The notes: generated from the letters alone by a model not told the origin. A stretch of DNA of 64,000 nt from Shinisaurus crocodilurus (GCA_021292165.1 CM037878.1:3658001-3722000), one strand, 5' to 3'. Positions 30,990-42,467 are shown, counted from the stretch's first letter. Program-made: numbers and translations.

Positions 30990-31124
30990 CAGTGTTCTCC
31001 AACCTTGGGTCCCCAGATGTTTTTGGCCTACAACTCCCAGCATGCCCCAGCCAGCATAGCTGGCTGGGGCATGCTGGGAGTTGTAGGCCAAAAACATCTG
31101 GGGACCCAAGGTTGGAGAACACTG
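30990..31124. mobile_element. Palindromic Buster-type MITE, copy 8
   Basis: Apparently a perfect palindrome, with a perfect 'gactaatc' duplication at 30982-30989 and 31125-31132. This is the cleanest copy and a good reference for the family. Confidence 0.95.
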
Positions 31125-31132
31125 GACTAATC

Positions 31133-34031
31133 AATTGAAGGGACGACTTTGTAATGTGTGAAGTGGGCCTGAATAGAAGGCATCCTTGTAGCGTTTTCCT
31201 GAATTCTGTCCCGTTTACCAGCATCTTTTTTTGGAATAGTGGCAGCCGATGCTGTACTCCCGATGAAGCCTTCACTATTTATTATTTACTGCTTTGGATT
31301 TGTTGCCATTTGGCTGCCATATTCTGAACAAGCTCAAGATTCCAAGTTTTCAAGGGCAGCCCCATATAAAACTGTGGAGAAAGCCTGAGAGCACACGGTT
31401 GAACCCTGACGTAGTTTTCCCCTGTCGCTGACACCCCTCTTCCCCCATCTTTCTTGCATAATCCCCACCCCGGGGGGGGGGGCAGGAGACACAGTTCTGG
31501 GCAGACCGGTTGTACATGGTCACATCTGCATAGCTCCCATCTGCATACCCTCAATAGGGCGCATTTACATCTACCCTCAAGGAAGGGCATAAACATTCTG
31601 AAGGTGGGGAGCAGTCTCAAAGGGCTGCAAAGTACCCCAAAGTATCCAGGAGATGCCAGCACCCAAGATGCGCCACCACCCCGCAGGGCGGAACCAGCCC
31701 ACCTGGTCATCGAGGGCGGGGAGGGAGCGAGGGAGGGTAGAAAAGGCAAGTCCTCAAGAACAAAGGGTTGTTGGGAACACGGGGCAGGTGTGCATGGGTC
31801 GGGTCTCTGGCTCTGGTCAGGACCAAGCTTCTTCTAACCCCGGGCGCGGGGCGCCCGGAGCCCGGCAACACAGACCGCTACGTTAGTTCAGTAAGTCAGA
31901 GTCTCTGATGTAAAGTTAATTCTCTGTATTAAGCAAGCCTATCCTCGTATGTGTATTGAAGCCTTCCGCTTCAGTGATTTTTATGGACTTCCTTGTTTAT
32001 GGTGTGAAATTCCTGTAGTCGTATTAGTTCCGCTCCGTTAAACACTTTGAAAATTAGCCGCTTGATGTCTCAATACGATTCAGGGCGATATTCAGTGTCA
32101 ATGGTTGGTAGCGGCTGGGTTTAAAGTTCACAGAAGCCGCGTAAAGGGCATTTCTTCGGTGCCAGTTAACCCTTTAAGTGCCGGACTCACGCAAAGGACC
32201 AGTCCCGGTCCTCCACAAAAACACATTGCAGTAGTCAAGCATGGATGTTACCAGAGCACGGACAACCATGGCAAGACTTATCTCTGTCCAAGAGGGGTCG
32301 TCGCTGGTGCACCTGCTTAAGATGGGGTTCACATGTAAGTTTTAAGTGTGTGATGGCCATGCCAGGAAGTTTCCAGTCCTCATAGCTGGGGTAGTTGCCT
32401 GGCAGCAAAAAAGAAGGCAGAAGAAGGACACCCCTTCTTGGCTGAATCTTTCATTTTTGTTTTGGTCGTTTCCAAGAGAGTTCCCCCCCCCGCCGCCGCC
32501 ATCCCCACTTTTTAATCTCTCTCTTCAGGAAGCTCTGTGTTTAGGGCCAGAGAGATCCAGCGCTCTGGAGACTCTGAGCAAAGGCATACCCTTGTCAGGC
32601 AGGAAGTACAGATGCAGGAAACCCCTGTTGCTGGTTTCAAAGCTTTCAAAGGGAGGCAACGACATAACCAGACGTGACCCTACACGACTTTTCTCTTCGT
32701 AGCATTTCCGAGTCTCCGTAAAGAGCGCTTTACAGAATGAGGCATGTTTGACTTTCAAAGGAGGACTCGGGCGTGGGCAGGGCTGGAGGGATGGCGACAA
32801 AGAGGTGCTTGTGAGGATTGCTGGAGGAAGCCCTTGGAAATGAGACCAGGGAAAGAATTCTTGCGGGGGGGTAATACCGCAGCATGGCTAGGCCCCGAAA
32901 ACCACCTTGGTCGAGCCTCCGCTGCGCAGCCCTCGTCTCCCCCCCCCAGTCGCCTGGCGTGAGGCTTTCTTTCTGACCAGATCAGCAGTGAGGTAAACTG
33001 ACTTGCAGAGAAGCAGAATGAGAAATCAAATGCCTTAGCTTGGAATTCCCTGAGCGGCCCAGGAGAGCGGGCAGAGCATGGTGGAGTCCCGCGCGGAGCG
33101 TGACGTCCCTCCTCGCACTCTCCAGTCGTGGCGTCATCATTTGGGGTGTAGTAGCGGACGGCGGAGACCGGGGTGGGGAGGGAATGGGATAGCCCTGCAG
33201 GCAAGGCAGCTGCACTGTGCAGAGTGAATAATTGTGTCTCCTAGGATAGTAAATCAGAGCGTTCTTTCCAGGCGTGGGCACAAGGAGTGTCCACACGGGT
33301 GACATTTAGAGGCGCACTGAGCCAGCGTTGTCTTCCCTCTTGGCTCCGTTGGGCTGTTTGTACAGCTCATGTTGGTCCCTCTTGGGCTCCTGTATGGGAA
33401 GGGGCTGATGGAAAAGGCAACGCCGATGAAAGAATTTGCCTCTCTCGATCAGGCTTGCGACCCATCCAGGCCTGGCCTGACCTCATGCCTCATTCGTACA
33501 GTCGGCTCAATCGAGGGGTGACTCTTCTTCTGGGCTGTACCTCTCCAGGCAGCAAGTGGAAGAGTTGTGTGTTTGAATGCTGCCACCTGGAAGGACTTCC
33601 CTGCACATAGAAAAATAGCATGGCAGGGGGAGGGCAAGTCAGATGCCTTCTTCCTGACCTGCTAACTTTCTGTGTGTGGGGGGAGGGATGTCAAAATATG
33701 GGGGAGCATGCAACCCCCCCCCATCCTGTCTACACACCTTAAGCCTAAAACAGTACAATCCTTAACAAAATTTACCACTTGTTTCCATGTACTGATTAGC
33801 ATAGAATTCTTGCACCAAATTGCTGGAAGAGAGACAGAAAAGGCCATTAAAATCTTCAAAGAAGATGGAACACTTTCACTAGAATGGAAAGTGAAAGCAT
33901 TTGGGCCTTTTTAGTTTAGGGAAGGGGGGAAACACACACACACACACACACAGATAAGCAACATGGGATTAGTGGTGGATAAAGTTATGAACAGAGTGGC
34001 AAGAGGGATTTTCCCCCCCTTCCACTCTTAA
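31133..34031. other. Unassigned intron-like sequence
   Basis: No exon, RNA gene or clear repeat family across nearly 3 kb, apart from a short LINE scrap near 31300-31380 (minus strand, like 'YMGLPLKTWNLELVQNMAAK') and a (CA)n run at about 33931-33952. Open frames at 31454-31837, 32346-32702 and 32755-33305 overlap in opposite strands and have no domain support. Confidence 0.5.
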
Positions 34032-34039
34032 AACTAGAA

Positions 34040-34160
34040 CAGTGTTCTCCAACCTTGGGTCCCCAGATGTTCTTGGCCTACAACTCCCAGCATGCCCCAG
34101 CCAGCTATGCTGGGAGTTGTAGGCCAAAAACATCTGGGGACCCAAGGTTGGAGAACACTG
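34040..34160. mobile_element. Palindromic Buster-type MITE, copy 9
   Basis: Both ends are intact with a slightly shortened loop. It is flanked by 'aactagaa' (34032-34039) and 'tactagaa' (34161-34168), seven of eight matching. Confidence 0.92.
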
Positions 34161-34197
34161 TACTAGAATTTGGGGTCCCTTAAAGAAACTGACTGGC

Positions 34198-34324
34198 ATT
34201 ATTTATTTATTTATATTTATATTTATTGATTGTATACTGCCTTTCTGAAGTCAACCAAGGTGGGTTACATAGATTTTCATAATTAAAGAATAACATAGTA
34301 AAACATTAGAAACATCCTTGAAAA
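34198..34324 (-). mobile_element. LINE 3' end fragment
   Basis: Minus strand: 'ttggttgacttcagaaaggc' then an AT-rich tail ending in AAAT repeats. It is host to the adjacent 5S-headed SINE. Family not resolved. Confidence 0.5.
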
Positions 34325-34500
34325 GCCTGTGGCTCACGCTGGCTCAGCTTGTCTGAGTGTGGAAAGCTAAGCAGGGTTCGGCATGGTGATTACTTGGATG
34401 GGAGACCCCTCCTCTAGTTTCCTGTATTGAGCAGGGGGTTGGACTCGATGGCTTTGTAGGCCCCTTCCAACTCCATGATCTATGAATCTATAAGCCGTAA
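34325..34500 (+). repeat. 5S rRNA-headed SINE with CR1-type tail, copy 2
   Basis: Same build as the copy at 26208: 'gcctgtggctcacgctggct', 'cttgtctgagtgtgg', box-A-like 'aaagctaagcagggtt', box-C-like 'ttacttggatgggagacc', then the CR1-like tail 'ttgagcagggggttggactc' to 'ctccatgatctatgaatcta'. The box A core matches 5S rRNA more closely here. Confidence 0.88.
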
Positions 34501-34888
34501 CAACCGTAACAACAATTTAAAAAGCCAATTTAAAAAGATGCAGCTTGACCTTCCTGAATGCAGGGTGAGTAGGTTCAGGATTGACAAAAGACAGTGCGTT
34601 CGCATGTGCAGGGCAGGTGGGCATTCAGAAGTGCAGCTGTCTAGAACCCCTTCGCATTCTAGCCATACGTGTGGATGGCTGGGCGGGCCAACACATGTGT
34701 TGGTGAAAGGGGCGTTATAAATAAACATTTATTATTGTTGTTGTTGTTGTTGTTATTTGTGAACACCCCGTCATACCTCACACAATCACTACCAGAATGT
34801 TGCTATGTGACAGGAGATTTCAAAGGGATGAGACAAATTCATGGAGGATGAGTCTAGGAATGGTTATTGACCATATAGCCCTTTGGGA
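34501..34888. repeat. Unassigned sequence with (GTT)n microsatellite
   Basis: About seven TTG/GTT units at 34735-34755. No gene. Confidence 0.6.
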
Positions 34889-35095
34889 AGGAGCCATAGC
34901 TCAGGAGCAGAGCAGACGTGTTGCACGCCACGCACCATGTCCCGGGTTCATGTTCCTGGTGGTGGCACACACCTCTCACACACCTCTCTGCATGAAAACT
35001 TGGAGATGGGCTGCTAGTGAGAGCAGCAGACATTAGCCGATAATCTGACCTGGTTTAAGGTAGCTTCCGATGAGCCTCGATAACTGAATTGAACT
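34889..35095 (+). repeat. tRNA-derived SINE (Ala-like head)
   Basis: Head 'ggagccatagctcaggagca', B-box-like 'cccgggttcatgttcc', and a body that decays toward 'gacctggtttaaggtagctt'. Confidence 0.68.
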
Positions 35096-35149
35096 GCCAC
35101 GTTCCCTCAGAATGCTAGAACCGGGTGTGTGTGTGTGTGTGTGTCATCC

Positions 35150-35480
35150 AGAGAAGCTGAATGGTGGGAGATGCAGGACAGACAGAAGGAAGGACTTCTT
35201 CACACAGCATAGAGTTAAACGATGGAATTTGCTACCACTAGATGCAATGATGGCCACCAACTTGGATGGCATTAAAAGGGAATTGGACAAATTCATGGAG
35301 GAGAAGGCTACTAGTCCTGATGGCCATATGCCACCTCCGGTATCAGAGGCAGTATGTCTCTCAATCCCAGTTGCTGGGGCACACGAGTGGGAGGGTGCTG
35401 TTGCACTCACGTCCTGCTTGTAGGTTTCCCATTGGGGCATCTGGTTGGACTAAGTGGGCCTTTCGTTCTTCTTATGTTCT
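35150..35480 (+). mobile_element. CR1 LINE 3' end
   Basis: The C-terminal frame reads 'GGRCRTDRRKDFFTQHRVKR' and 'ATNLDGIKRELDKFMEEKAT'. The 3' UTR runs 'gtatcagaggcagtatgtct' through 'tcgttcttcttatgttctta'. It is a subfamily distinct from the octamer-tailed CR1 copies. A GT run precedes it at about 35126-35143. Confidence 0.8.
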
Positions 35481-35613
35481 TAAAGGAATATTATGTGTCC
35501 ATTGCTCTAACATTCTTATGAACCAAACCAAAGGGAATTGCTCCCCGGGCATTCCTTTAGGAGCTTTTCTACACAAGGCATTTATTGTGTGCTTGTCATT
35601 CCCTACTCATGGT

Positions 35614-37600
35614 TCATAGAATCATAGAAAAGTAGAGTTGGAAGGGGTCTACAAGGCCATCGAGTCCAACCCCCTGCTCAATGCAGGAATCCAGGTCAAA
35701 GCATCCTTGACAGATGGCTGTCCAGCTTCACCTTCATAGATTTCAAAGATTTCATAGATATAGAGTTGGAAGGAGCCTACAAGGCTATCGAGTCCAACCC
35801 CCTTGAATGCCTCGAGTGGGAGAGCTCACCACCTCCCTTGGTAATTGGTTCCATTGTCTTATTGCTCTAACAGTCAGGAAATTTTTCCTGATGTTCAGGT
35901 GGAATCTGGGTTCCTGTAACTTGAGCCCATTATTCCGTGTCCTGTAAACTGGGATGATCGAGAAGAGATCCTGGCCCTCCTCTGTGTGACAACCCTTCAA
36001 GTACTGGAAGAATGCGATCATATCTCCACTCAGTCTCCTCTTCTGAAGACTAAACATGCCCCGTTCTTTTAGTCTCTCCTCATAGGGCCTTGTTTCCAGT
36101 CCCTTTATCAACCTTGTTGCCCTCCTCTGAACCCTCTCCAGTTTGTCTACATCCTTCTTAAAGTGTGGTGCCCAGAACTGGATGCAGTACTCAAGATGAG
36201 GCCTAACCAGTGCCGAGTAAAGGGGAATTATCATTTCCCGCGATTTGGAAGCTATACTTCTATTAATGTAGCCCAAAATAGCATTTGCCTTCTTTGAAGC
36301 CACATCGCATTGCTGGCTCATATTCAGTTTGTGATCTACCACAATTCCAAGATCCTTCTCACTTGTAGTATTGTTGAGCCAAGTGTCTCCCATTCTGTAA
36401 GTGTGCATTTCGTTTCCTCTTCCTAGGTGCAGCACTTGGCATTTATCCCTATTAAATTCCATTCTGTTGTTTTCGGCCCAGCGCTCCAGCCTATCGAGAT
36501 CACTTTGAATTTTGTTTCTGTCTTCCAGAGTATTAGCTATTCCACCCAACTTTGTGTCATCTGAAAATTTGATAAGCATTCCCTGCACCTCCTCATCCAA
36601 GTCATTAATAAAAATGTTGAATAGCACTGGGCCCAGGACCGAGCCCTGTGTACCCCACTCGTTACCTCTCCCCAGTTTGAGAAGGAACCATTGATAAGCA
36701 CCCTTTGAGTCTGATTCTGTAGCCAATTGTGGATCCACCTGATAGTTGTTCCATCCAGCCCTCTTTTAGCTAGCTTGCTAATCAGGATATCATGAGGCAC
36801 TTTGTCGAAAGCTTTGCTGAAGTCCAGATATATGATGTCCACAGCATTCCCACAGTCCACAAGGGAGGTTACCCGATCAAAAAATGAGATCAGATTAGTC
36901 TGGCAGGATTTGTTCTTGACAAATCCATGCTGGCTTCTAGTAATCACTGCATTGCTTTCAAGGTGCTTGCAGACTGACTTCTTCATAATCTGCCCAAGAA
37001 TTTTCCCAGGGATTGATGTCAGACTGACTGGCCTATAGTTCCCAGGTTCCTCCTTCTTGCCCTTTTTGAAGATGGGAGCAACGTTTGCCCTCCTCCAATC
37101 ATCTGGCACTTCACCTGTCCTCCATGATTTCTCAAAGATAGTAGACAGTGGTTCTGAGAGTTCTTCTGCCGGTTCCTTTATTACTCTAGGATGCAGTTGG
37201 TCAGGCCCTGGAGATCTAAACTCGTTCAAAGTAATCAGGTGCTCCTTGACCATTTGCCTATCAATCTCAAGCTGCAATCCTGCCCCTTCAGTCTGCACTT
37301 CAGGTTTGCCAGGGACATAAACTCCCTTTTGGGAGAAGACCGAGCTGAAGTAGGAATTGAACACTTCTGCCTTTTCTTTGTCTTCTGTTATCAATTTGCC
37401 ATCCTCATTGTGTAGTTGAACCACCATTTCTTTCCTCTGTCTTTTACTGTGCATGTATCTGAAGAAAGCTTTTTTGTTGTTTTTAGCATCCCTGGCTAGC
37501 CTCAGCTCATTCTCAGCTTTAGCCTGGTTGTTTATGGGTTCTTTAGATGACAGTGTGGACCCCCTCCCAGTTCCTCTTCTGTTTGTAAACAGCACTTTCA
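35614..37600 (-). mobile_element. Longest CR1 LINE: RT domain to 3' end, frameshifted
   Basis: The minus strand encodes most of the CR1 reverse transcriptase and the whole C-terminus. The upper frame (37595 down to about 36650) carries 'LNEFRSPGPDQLHPRVIKEP', 'NYRPVSLTSIPGKILGQIM' and 'IIYLDFSKAFDKVPHDILIS'. The lower frame (36738 to 35785) carries 'QGSVLGPVLFNIFINDLDEE', the catalytic-box region 'FSDDTKLGG' (usually FADD in CR1) and the C-terminal motifs. A frameshift near the GxPQGS motif, between 36640 and 36700, separates them. The endonuclease and ORF1 are absent. A SINE tail is inserted at 35734-35802. The copy is defective. Confidence 0.92.
35734..35802 (-). repeat. Truncated SINE tail inside the CR1
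   Basis: Minus-strand tail with 'atctatgaaatctttgaaat' end and 'ggactcgatagccttgtagg' body, matching the 5S-headed SINE tail. It interrupts the CR1 coding sequence at 'cacctt/gaatgcc'. 'cctt' appears on both sides. Confidence 0.75.
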
Positions 37601-38539
37601 GCTAGTTTTTGTGTTTTTGTTTTTTTTTTAGAGCAGGGAAAATGGGGTATTATTTCTGAAAGCAAAAGAAAAATACTGTTTCCACTTGTGTATTTGTGCT
37701 ATTCTGCTATACAGCACCACCTAGAGGTTATGTAGTGGAAAAGCAAGAAAGGAAATGCTCCTCATGTAGCGCTCGGACCTTGATTCTGCACCCAAACTGA
37801 AAGTAGATGCAGCAGCTTGTGGGATCCCGTGGGCAGCTGGCTGGCTACTGTGTGAACTGAATGCTGGACTAGATGGACCCTTGGCCTGATCTAGCAGGGC
37901 TCTTCCTGTGTTCAGAGTAACAGCCTCGTGTAGAAAAAGCCCTGGCTTCCTTTGGGAAAGCTGCACTCTCCAGGTCAAGAAAGAGCAGCCGTGATCTGAA
38001 TCTTGCAGAAGAAATTTGGACTCATTCTGCAGAAGTCCATACTTCGGTGGGATCTGTCATCTGAAATCATCACAACATTCTGAGAAAAACAAATTTATAG
38101 CATGGGCACCTGTCCACATCCGCAGCCCACACACGCCTCCCGCCTTGTGGCTTTGCGTTGTGGGCTAGCACATCACTAAACGGAGCTGGCAGGGTTTCCT
38201 AAAGAGATGCTTGGCCCCATGCTTGGTGTAAAAATTCACTTAGGCATTGTTTGGAGAAGTGTTGCATTTGCTGGCACAGATGCTGTCTGTGATTTCCACT
38301 GTGCTGTGTCATCTGCAATCTTGTGTATTCTAGCAGATTCCTGACACCCATCAAATACGAGGATTCTGCTCGTGGAAAATAATTTTCCAACCATTGCCTC
38401 TTCCTAGCCTGTTCCTAATTTTTCAGATTCGAAGCATGAGGATAATTGGTGCCATATTTTTCCGACAGTTGTTAAAGTACTGTATCTCAACATTTCACCA
38501 TATAGTATTGTTGGGACCTGTTGTAGTGTAGTGTTAAAG
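37601..38539. mobile_element. CR1 3' scrap in unassigned sequence
   Basis: Positions about 37812-37920 (+) carry a CR1 3' UTR end: 'tgtgggatcccgtgggcagc', 'atgctggactagatggaccc', 'cttcctgtgttcag'. The rest of the stretch shows nothing recognisable. Confidence 0.6.
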
Positions 38540-38910
38540 CAAGTGGGCCGTTTGCTGGAAAATCCCGAGGCCAAATACAGTTGGACCATCTCACAAAGAG
38601 CTGGAAAAGGTGCAGAAAAGGAAGGCCAAAATGATCAGGGAGCCAGAGTAGCTTCCCCACAATGTTTGCTAAATGCTAAAGGGTTTGGGTCTTTTTCACT
38701 TAGAAAAAAGAAGGTTAAGTGGGAGGACATGGTAGAGGTCTGTAAAACTCTGCATGGTGTTGGGAACATGGATAGAGATAATTTTTTTCTTTCTCATTGA
38801 TAATACCAGAAATAGAGGCCACCAAGTGAAATGCACTGGCCATAGACTCAAGTGACACAAATTGGGTTCTGGTGTTATGAGAGAGGGAGACACAGTGCAT
38901 AAAATAGCAC
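38540..38910 (+). mobile_element. Old CR1 ORF2 C-terminal fragment
   Basis: A short frame reads 'FSLRKKKVKWEDMVEVCKTL', corresponding to the CR1 stretch usually written [13 protein letters not shown]. It is followed by 'tagaggccaccaagtgaaat', a common CR1 phrase. Strongly diverged. Confidence 0.6.
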
Positions 38911-39039
38911 TCTCTTATCCAACATTGCCATCCGGGTCAACTTCCCACTCTACATTTATTCAGAAGTAAGCCCTGTTCAGCAAAGGACCCCTGCAACTTT
39001 AATTAGAAACTTCCTGCTCATGGCTTCTGCCTCTAGTTC

Positions 39040-39262
39040 ATTATTTTGTTTGTTTGTTTAAAACATTTCTTGGCCGCCTTTCAGGGCAGGACCTCTTCAG
39101 AGGCAGCATACAGCAATCAAGCACATAATAAAGCAGATGCGGTAGTAAAAACACAGTAAAAACAGCAACAGCAGCAAACATTCTAAATAACAGTAAACAC
39201 CAGCATAAAATAAACCTTATAGCAGGCAACTGGTGCTACAAGGCAGTCTGATAAAACATAAG
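39040..39262 (-). mobile_element. LINE 3' end fragment
   Basis: Minus strand: 'ctgccctgaaaggcggccaa' preceding an AT-rich tail ending in AAAC repeats. A decayed L2-type 3' end is likely. Confidence 0.5.
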
Positions 39263-39287
39263 CATAGAATCATAGAAAAGTAGAGTT
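39263..39287 (-). mobile_element. CR1 tail, left piece, split by another LINE
   Basis: 'catagaatcatagaaaagta' then 'gagtt' is the extreme CR1 3' end on the minus strand. It continues at 40628-40678 ('caaggccattgaatccaacc'…), with about 11 bp of CR1 missing at the junction. Confidence 0.82.
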
Positions 39288-40627
39288 ATGAAAATTGGAT
39301 GCCCCAATAAATTTGTGAATATCTTGCGACTTCTCCATGACAACATGACGGCAACGGTTTTGGACAACAACGGCTCTCATGGTGCTCCATTTAAAGTGGG
39401 ATCAGGTGTTAAACAGGGATGTGTTATCGCCCCAACATTATTTGCCATTTTCATCGCCATGGTTTTACATCTTGTCAAGGGGAAACAAGGGTGTGGGAAT
39501 TATATATCGAACAGATGGAAAGCTTTTTAATCTCAGCAGGCTGAAAGCAAAAAGTAAGGTAATTACAACCTCCGTTGTGGAACTTCAGTATGCTGATGAT
39601 AATGTGGTCTCCGCACATTCAGAGGATGATCTCCAAACTATCCTAAATGCTTTTGCAGAAGCATACGAAAAACTTGGTCTCTCACTTAACATCAAAAAAA
39701 CCAAAGTGCTTCATCAGCAAGTGCAAGCCAATCCTTTGGTGATGCCATCTATCCAGCTTGGCGGGACAATACTGGAAAATGTCGATCATTTTCTCTATCT
39801 TGGCAGCTATCTTTCTGTTACAACTAACATCGACAGTGAAATCCAGCATCGTCTGAGCTCCGCAAGTGCCGCATTTTCTCGAATGAAACATAGAGTGTTC
39901 GAGGATCGGGATATTTGTAAGAAGACCAAAACACTGGTTTATGAAGCCATTGTATTACCAACTTTATTGTATGCCTGCGAAACATGGACTATCTATAAAC
40001 GTCACTTCCACCTCCTTGAAAGGTTTCATCAACGTTGCCTCCGGAAAATCCTGCAAATTACTTGGGAAGATAGGCGAACAAATGTCAGTGTACTGGAAGA
40101 AGCAAAGACTACTAGCATTGAAAAAATGATCCTTCAACGCCAACTTCAGTGGACCGGTCATGTTGTTCGAATGCCTGACTGCCGTCTCCCAAAGCAGTTA
40201 CTTTACTCCCAACTCAAGGATGGAAAGCGGAATATCGGTGGTCAATATAAGAGGTTTAAAGATGTTCATAAGGCTAATCTAAAAAAATGCAATATAAGCA
40301 TCGAAAACTGGGAAGCTCTGGCCCATGAACGATCTAACTGGAGGTTGGCCTTTCACAAAGGTTCCATGGACTTTGAAGAAGCCCGAGTGCAAGGTGAAAG
40401 GGAGAAATGTGCTAAGGGAAAAGCACGTCAAATGAATCCTTTACAGGACCATCTTCTATCTGGTAACCTGTGTCCTCACTGTGGGAAGCTGTGTGGATCT
40501 AGAATTGGCCTCCACAGTCACTTACGGACCCATCGCTAGAGTCTACACAATCTTCTTTAGAATTTCCTCCTTTTATCCCGGAAGACAATCTTACTCGGTC
40601 ACGAGTGATCGCCTGATGATGATGATG
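39288..40627 (+). mobile_element. Non-LTR retrotransposon with C-terminal C2H2 finger, near-open frame
   Basis: The plus strand encodes the second half of a reverse transcriptase plus C-terminus. Frame 1 (39288-39495) has 'GAPFKVGSGVKQGCVIAPT', the GxxQGxxxxP motif. After one frameshift near 39490, frame 2 runs to the stop at 40539: catalytic 'LQYADDNVVSAH', 'LGLSLNIKKTKVL', 'FLYLGSYLSV', 'LLYACETWTIYKRHFHLLER', 'LQWTGHVVRMPDC', and a terminal finger C-X2-C-X12-H-X3-H (CPHC…HLRTH). The 3' end is a GAT-repeat tail (40613-40627), as in RTE-like LINEs. About 385 codons are open. The clade (RTE-like or I/Nimb-like) is not certain; it is not BovB, L1, L2 or CR1. Confidence 0.85.
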
Positions 40628-40678
40628 CAAGGCCATTGAATCCAACCCCCTGCTCAATGCAGGAATCCAGGTCAAGCA
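40628..40678 (-). mobile_element. CR1 tail, right piece
   Basis: 'caaggccattgaatccaacc' to 'gaatccaggtcaa' continues the CR1 3' UTR begun at 39263. Confidence 0.8.
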
Positions 40679-41406
40679 GGAGAAGGCCAGAGTAATATAG
40701 TAAGTTTTCAGGGCCTTCCTCTTTTACTTACCATGTAGCACAGACAGTCACAGCATTGCTGACGAACTGCCCCTTTAATTAGTCCATTCCTCCTCTTCTC
40801 CGGGGGGAGGGGGCTTTTATCACTGGTGGGTTTTATTATTTTTGTCCTTTTTATTGCAAAAGAGCGTTATTATTACTTTATAATAATTGATATTTTATTG
40901 TTTTCTTTTACTGGACACAATAAGCCTGTGGCTGTCTCGGATTGCATCCCCCCCCTCCCCAGATGTGGGGGGAAGATGCCAAGTGCCCAGTAGGCCAAAG
41001 CGCCTGGGTTATGGCTGCATTCAACTTTTGGGTCACAGGTTGTGCAGGCCTTGTACCCCGATACACAAGGAAGCAACGCCATTGCGTGCAGCTTTCACAA
41101 AAGTGCCCCTTTAGAACTCGTGGCTCCATTCCACACTCCCCATCTGACTACAACAGACTTTAATTTATCGCAGTAAAGACCAGGGAAGGAGAGAGACTCC
41201 ACAACGGAGCTGACTGGCGTAATTGGATCCAGGTTGTCAGGAAATGAATGCCGTCTATTTGGTAATTATGACCGAGCGACAGCTATGTGGAGGCAGCCGA
41301 ATGTTTTGGTTTCAGAAGCAACATTTGCGGTTTGTGTAGCGGCCAAGTGGAGTATGGATTCCTCTTGCAAGTAGACTCTGGTGGAATCGAGGCCGTCCCA
41401 TAGAAG
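40679..41406. other. Unassigned intron-like sequence
   Basis: No exon or repeat recognised, apart from AT-rich runs near 40830-40910. Confidence 0.5.
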
Positions 41407-41489
41407 TTCGAAGAGCCTCCCCAGGGGTGAGATTGGGCCACCATCTGCAATATGTTATCAGGCCTGAGAGTCAAGGTGTGCTTCTAAGG
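41407..41489. repeat. MITE flank shared with 21662-21743
   Basis: 'cccaggggtgagattgggcc' through 'tatgttatcaggcctgagag' to 'gtgcttctaagg' matches the reverse complement of the flank at 21662. The similarity fades upstream of about 41418. Confidence 0.85.
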
Positions 41490-41624
41490 AAGTGTTCTCC
41501 AACCTTGGGTCCCCAGATGTTTTTGGCCTACAACTCCCAGCATGCCCCAGCCAGCTATGCTGGCTGGGGCATGCTGGGAGTTGTAGGCCAAAAACATCTG
41601 GGGACCCAAGGTTGGAGAACCCTG
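41490..41624. mobile_element. Palindromic Buster-type MITE, copy 10
   Basis: Full palindrome with the first base changed (aagtgttctcc) and one end variant (gagaaccctg). A perfect 'ttctaagg' duplication lies at 41482-41489 and 41625-41632. Confidence 0.93.
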
Positions 41625-41652
41625 TTCTAAGGGTCCTAGCTCAGTCTCAGGA

Positions 41653-41865
41653 TTAATTAATTACATTTCTATTAACTGCCCGATAGCTGAAGCTCTCTGG
41701 GTGGTTCACAACAGTTAAAACCATAAAACATAACACAATAAAATACAATATATAATGTTCAAAACTACAGTATAAAATAAAAACAAAAACCGAAATAAAA
41801 CCTAGCAGCAGTGAAAAGATTTAAAATGCAGTGACAGATTTAAAACAACAGAAACGGAAAGACAA
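41653..41865 (-). mobile_element. L2-type LINE 3' end
   Basis: Minus strand: 'gtgaaccacccagagagctt', 'cagctatcgggcag' and 'aaatgtaattaatt', the same 3' UTR end as at 25480 and 48800, with an AT-rich body. Confidence 0.72.
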
Positions 41866-42051
41866 CAAATGCGCTTCCAATGCTCGGTCTTTCTGAAGTG
41901 GAACTGTTGCATTAGGAATTCTCTGTCCTGTTTTGTCTTTGTTTTCAATTTCTGAATCTTGTACCAAGTACTGGGCGGGGGGGGGGGCGCACAGCACAGA
42001 GCACCTTTCAGGGCCTCCAGTTCACTTGTGTATATCCCACCCCACCCCCAT

Positions 42052-42109
42052 ACCCCACCCCACATGTGGCACACATCGCCACCCCACCCCACATGTGGCA
42101 CACATCGCT
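42052..42109. repeat. 29-bp tandem duplication
   Basis: A 29-bp unit starting 'accccaccccacatgtggca' is present twice (42052-42080 and 42081-42109) with about one difference. It is next to a G-rich run at 41976-41990. Confidence 0.85.
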
Positions 42110-42411
42110 GATGTGCTTGTGCACGCACATTGATAAAACACTGCAGAAAAGCAACCCTGATATGGCTGTACGCTTGTGAGTGGACTGGAAGGGACATTTT
42201 TCACTTTTGCCGCAGAAGCCTGAATGAATGGTTTGGCCTGCATCACCTCATCAGAGTTCAGAATGGTCCTGGGCCTGTGGACCAATGACCAGCGACAATT
42301 CTCAGTTAAGTTGCACTTGCTTCTTTTCCTTCAGACTAAGATTCTGGTTTTCCCAGTGAGTTTTATGATAAATAGCTGAGTCTTTGGAAGAGATCTGGTG
42401 AACTGGCTGGG

Positions 42412-42467
42412 GCATGCTGGGAGTTGTAGGCCAAAAACATTTGGGGACCCAAGGTTGGAGAACACTG
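42412..42467. mobile_element. Right half of a Buster-type MITE
   Basis: Only the right arm remains ('ctggctggggcatgctggga' to 'ggttggagaacactg'), followed by 'gcttatac', an octamer with TA at positions 5-6. Confidence 0.82.

Noticed and set aside
35614..37600. Active CR1 or host gene encoding reverse transcriptase
   Set aside because: Frameshift near the GxPQGS motif, FSDD in place of FADD, a SINE tail inserted in the coding part, and no endonuclease domain.
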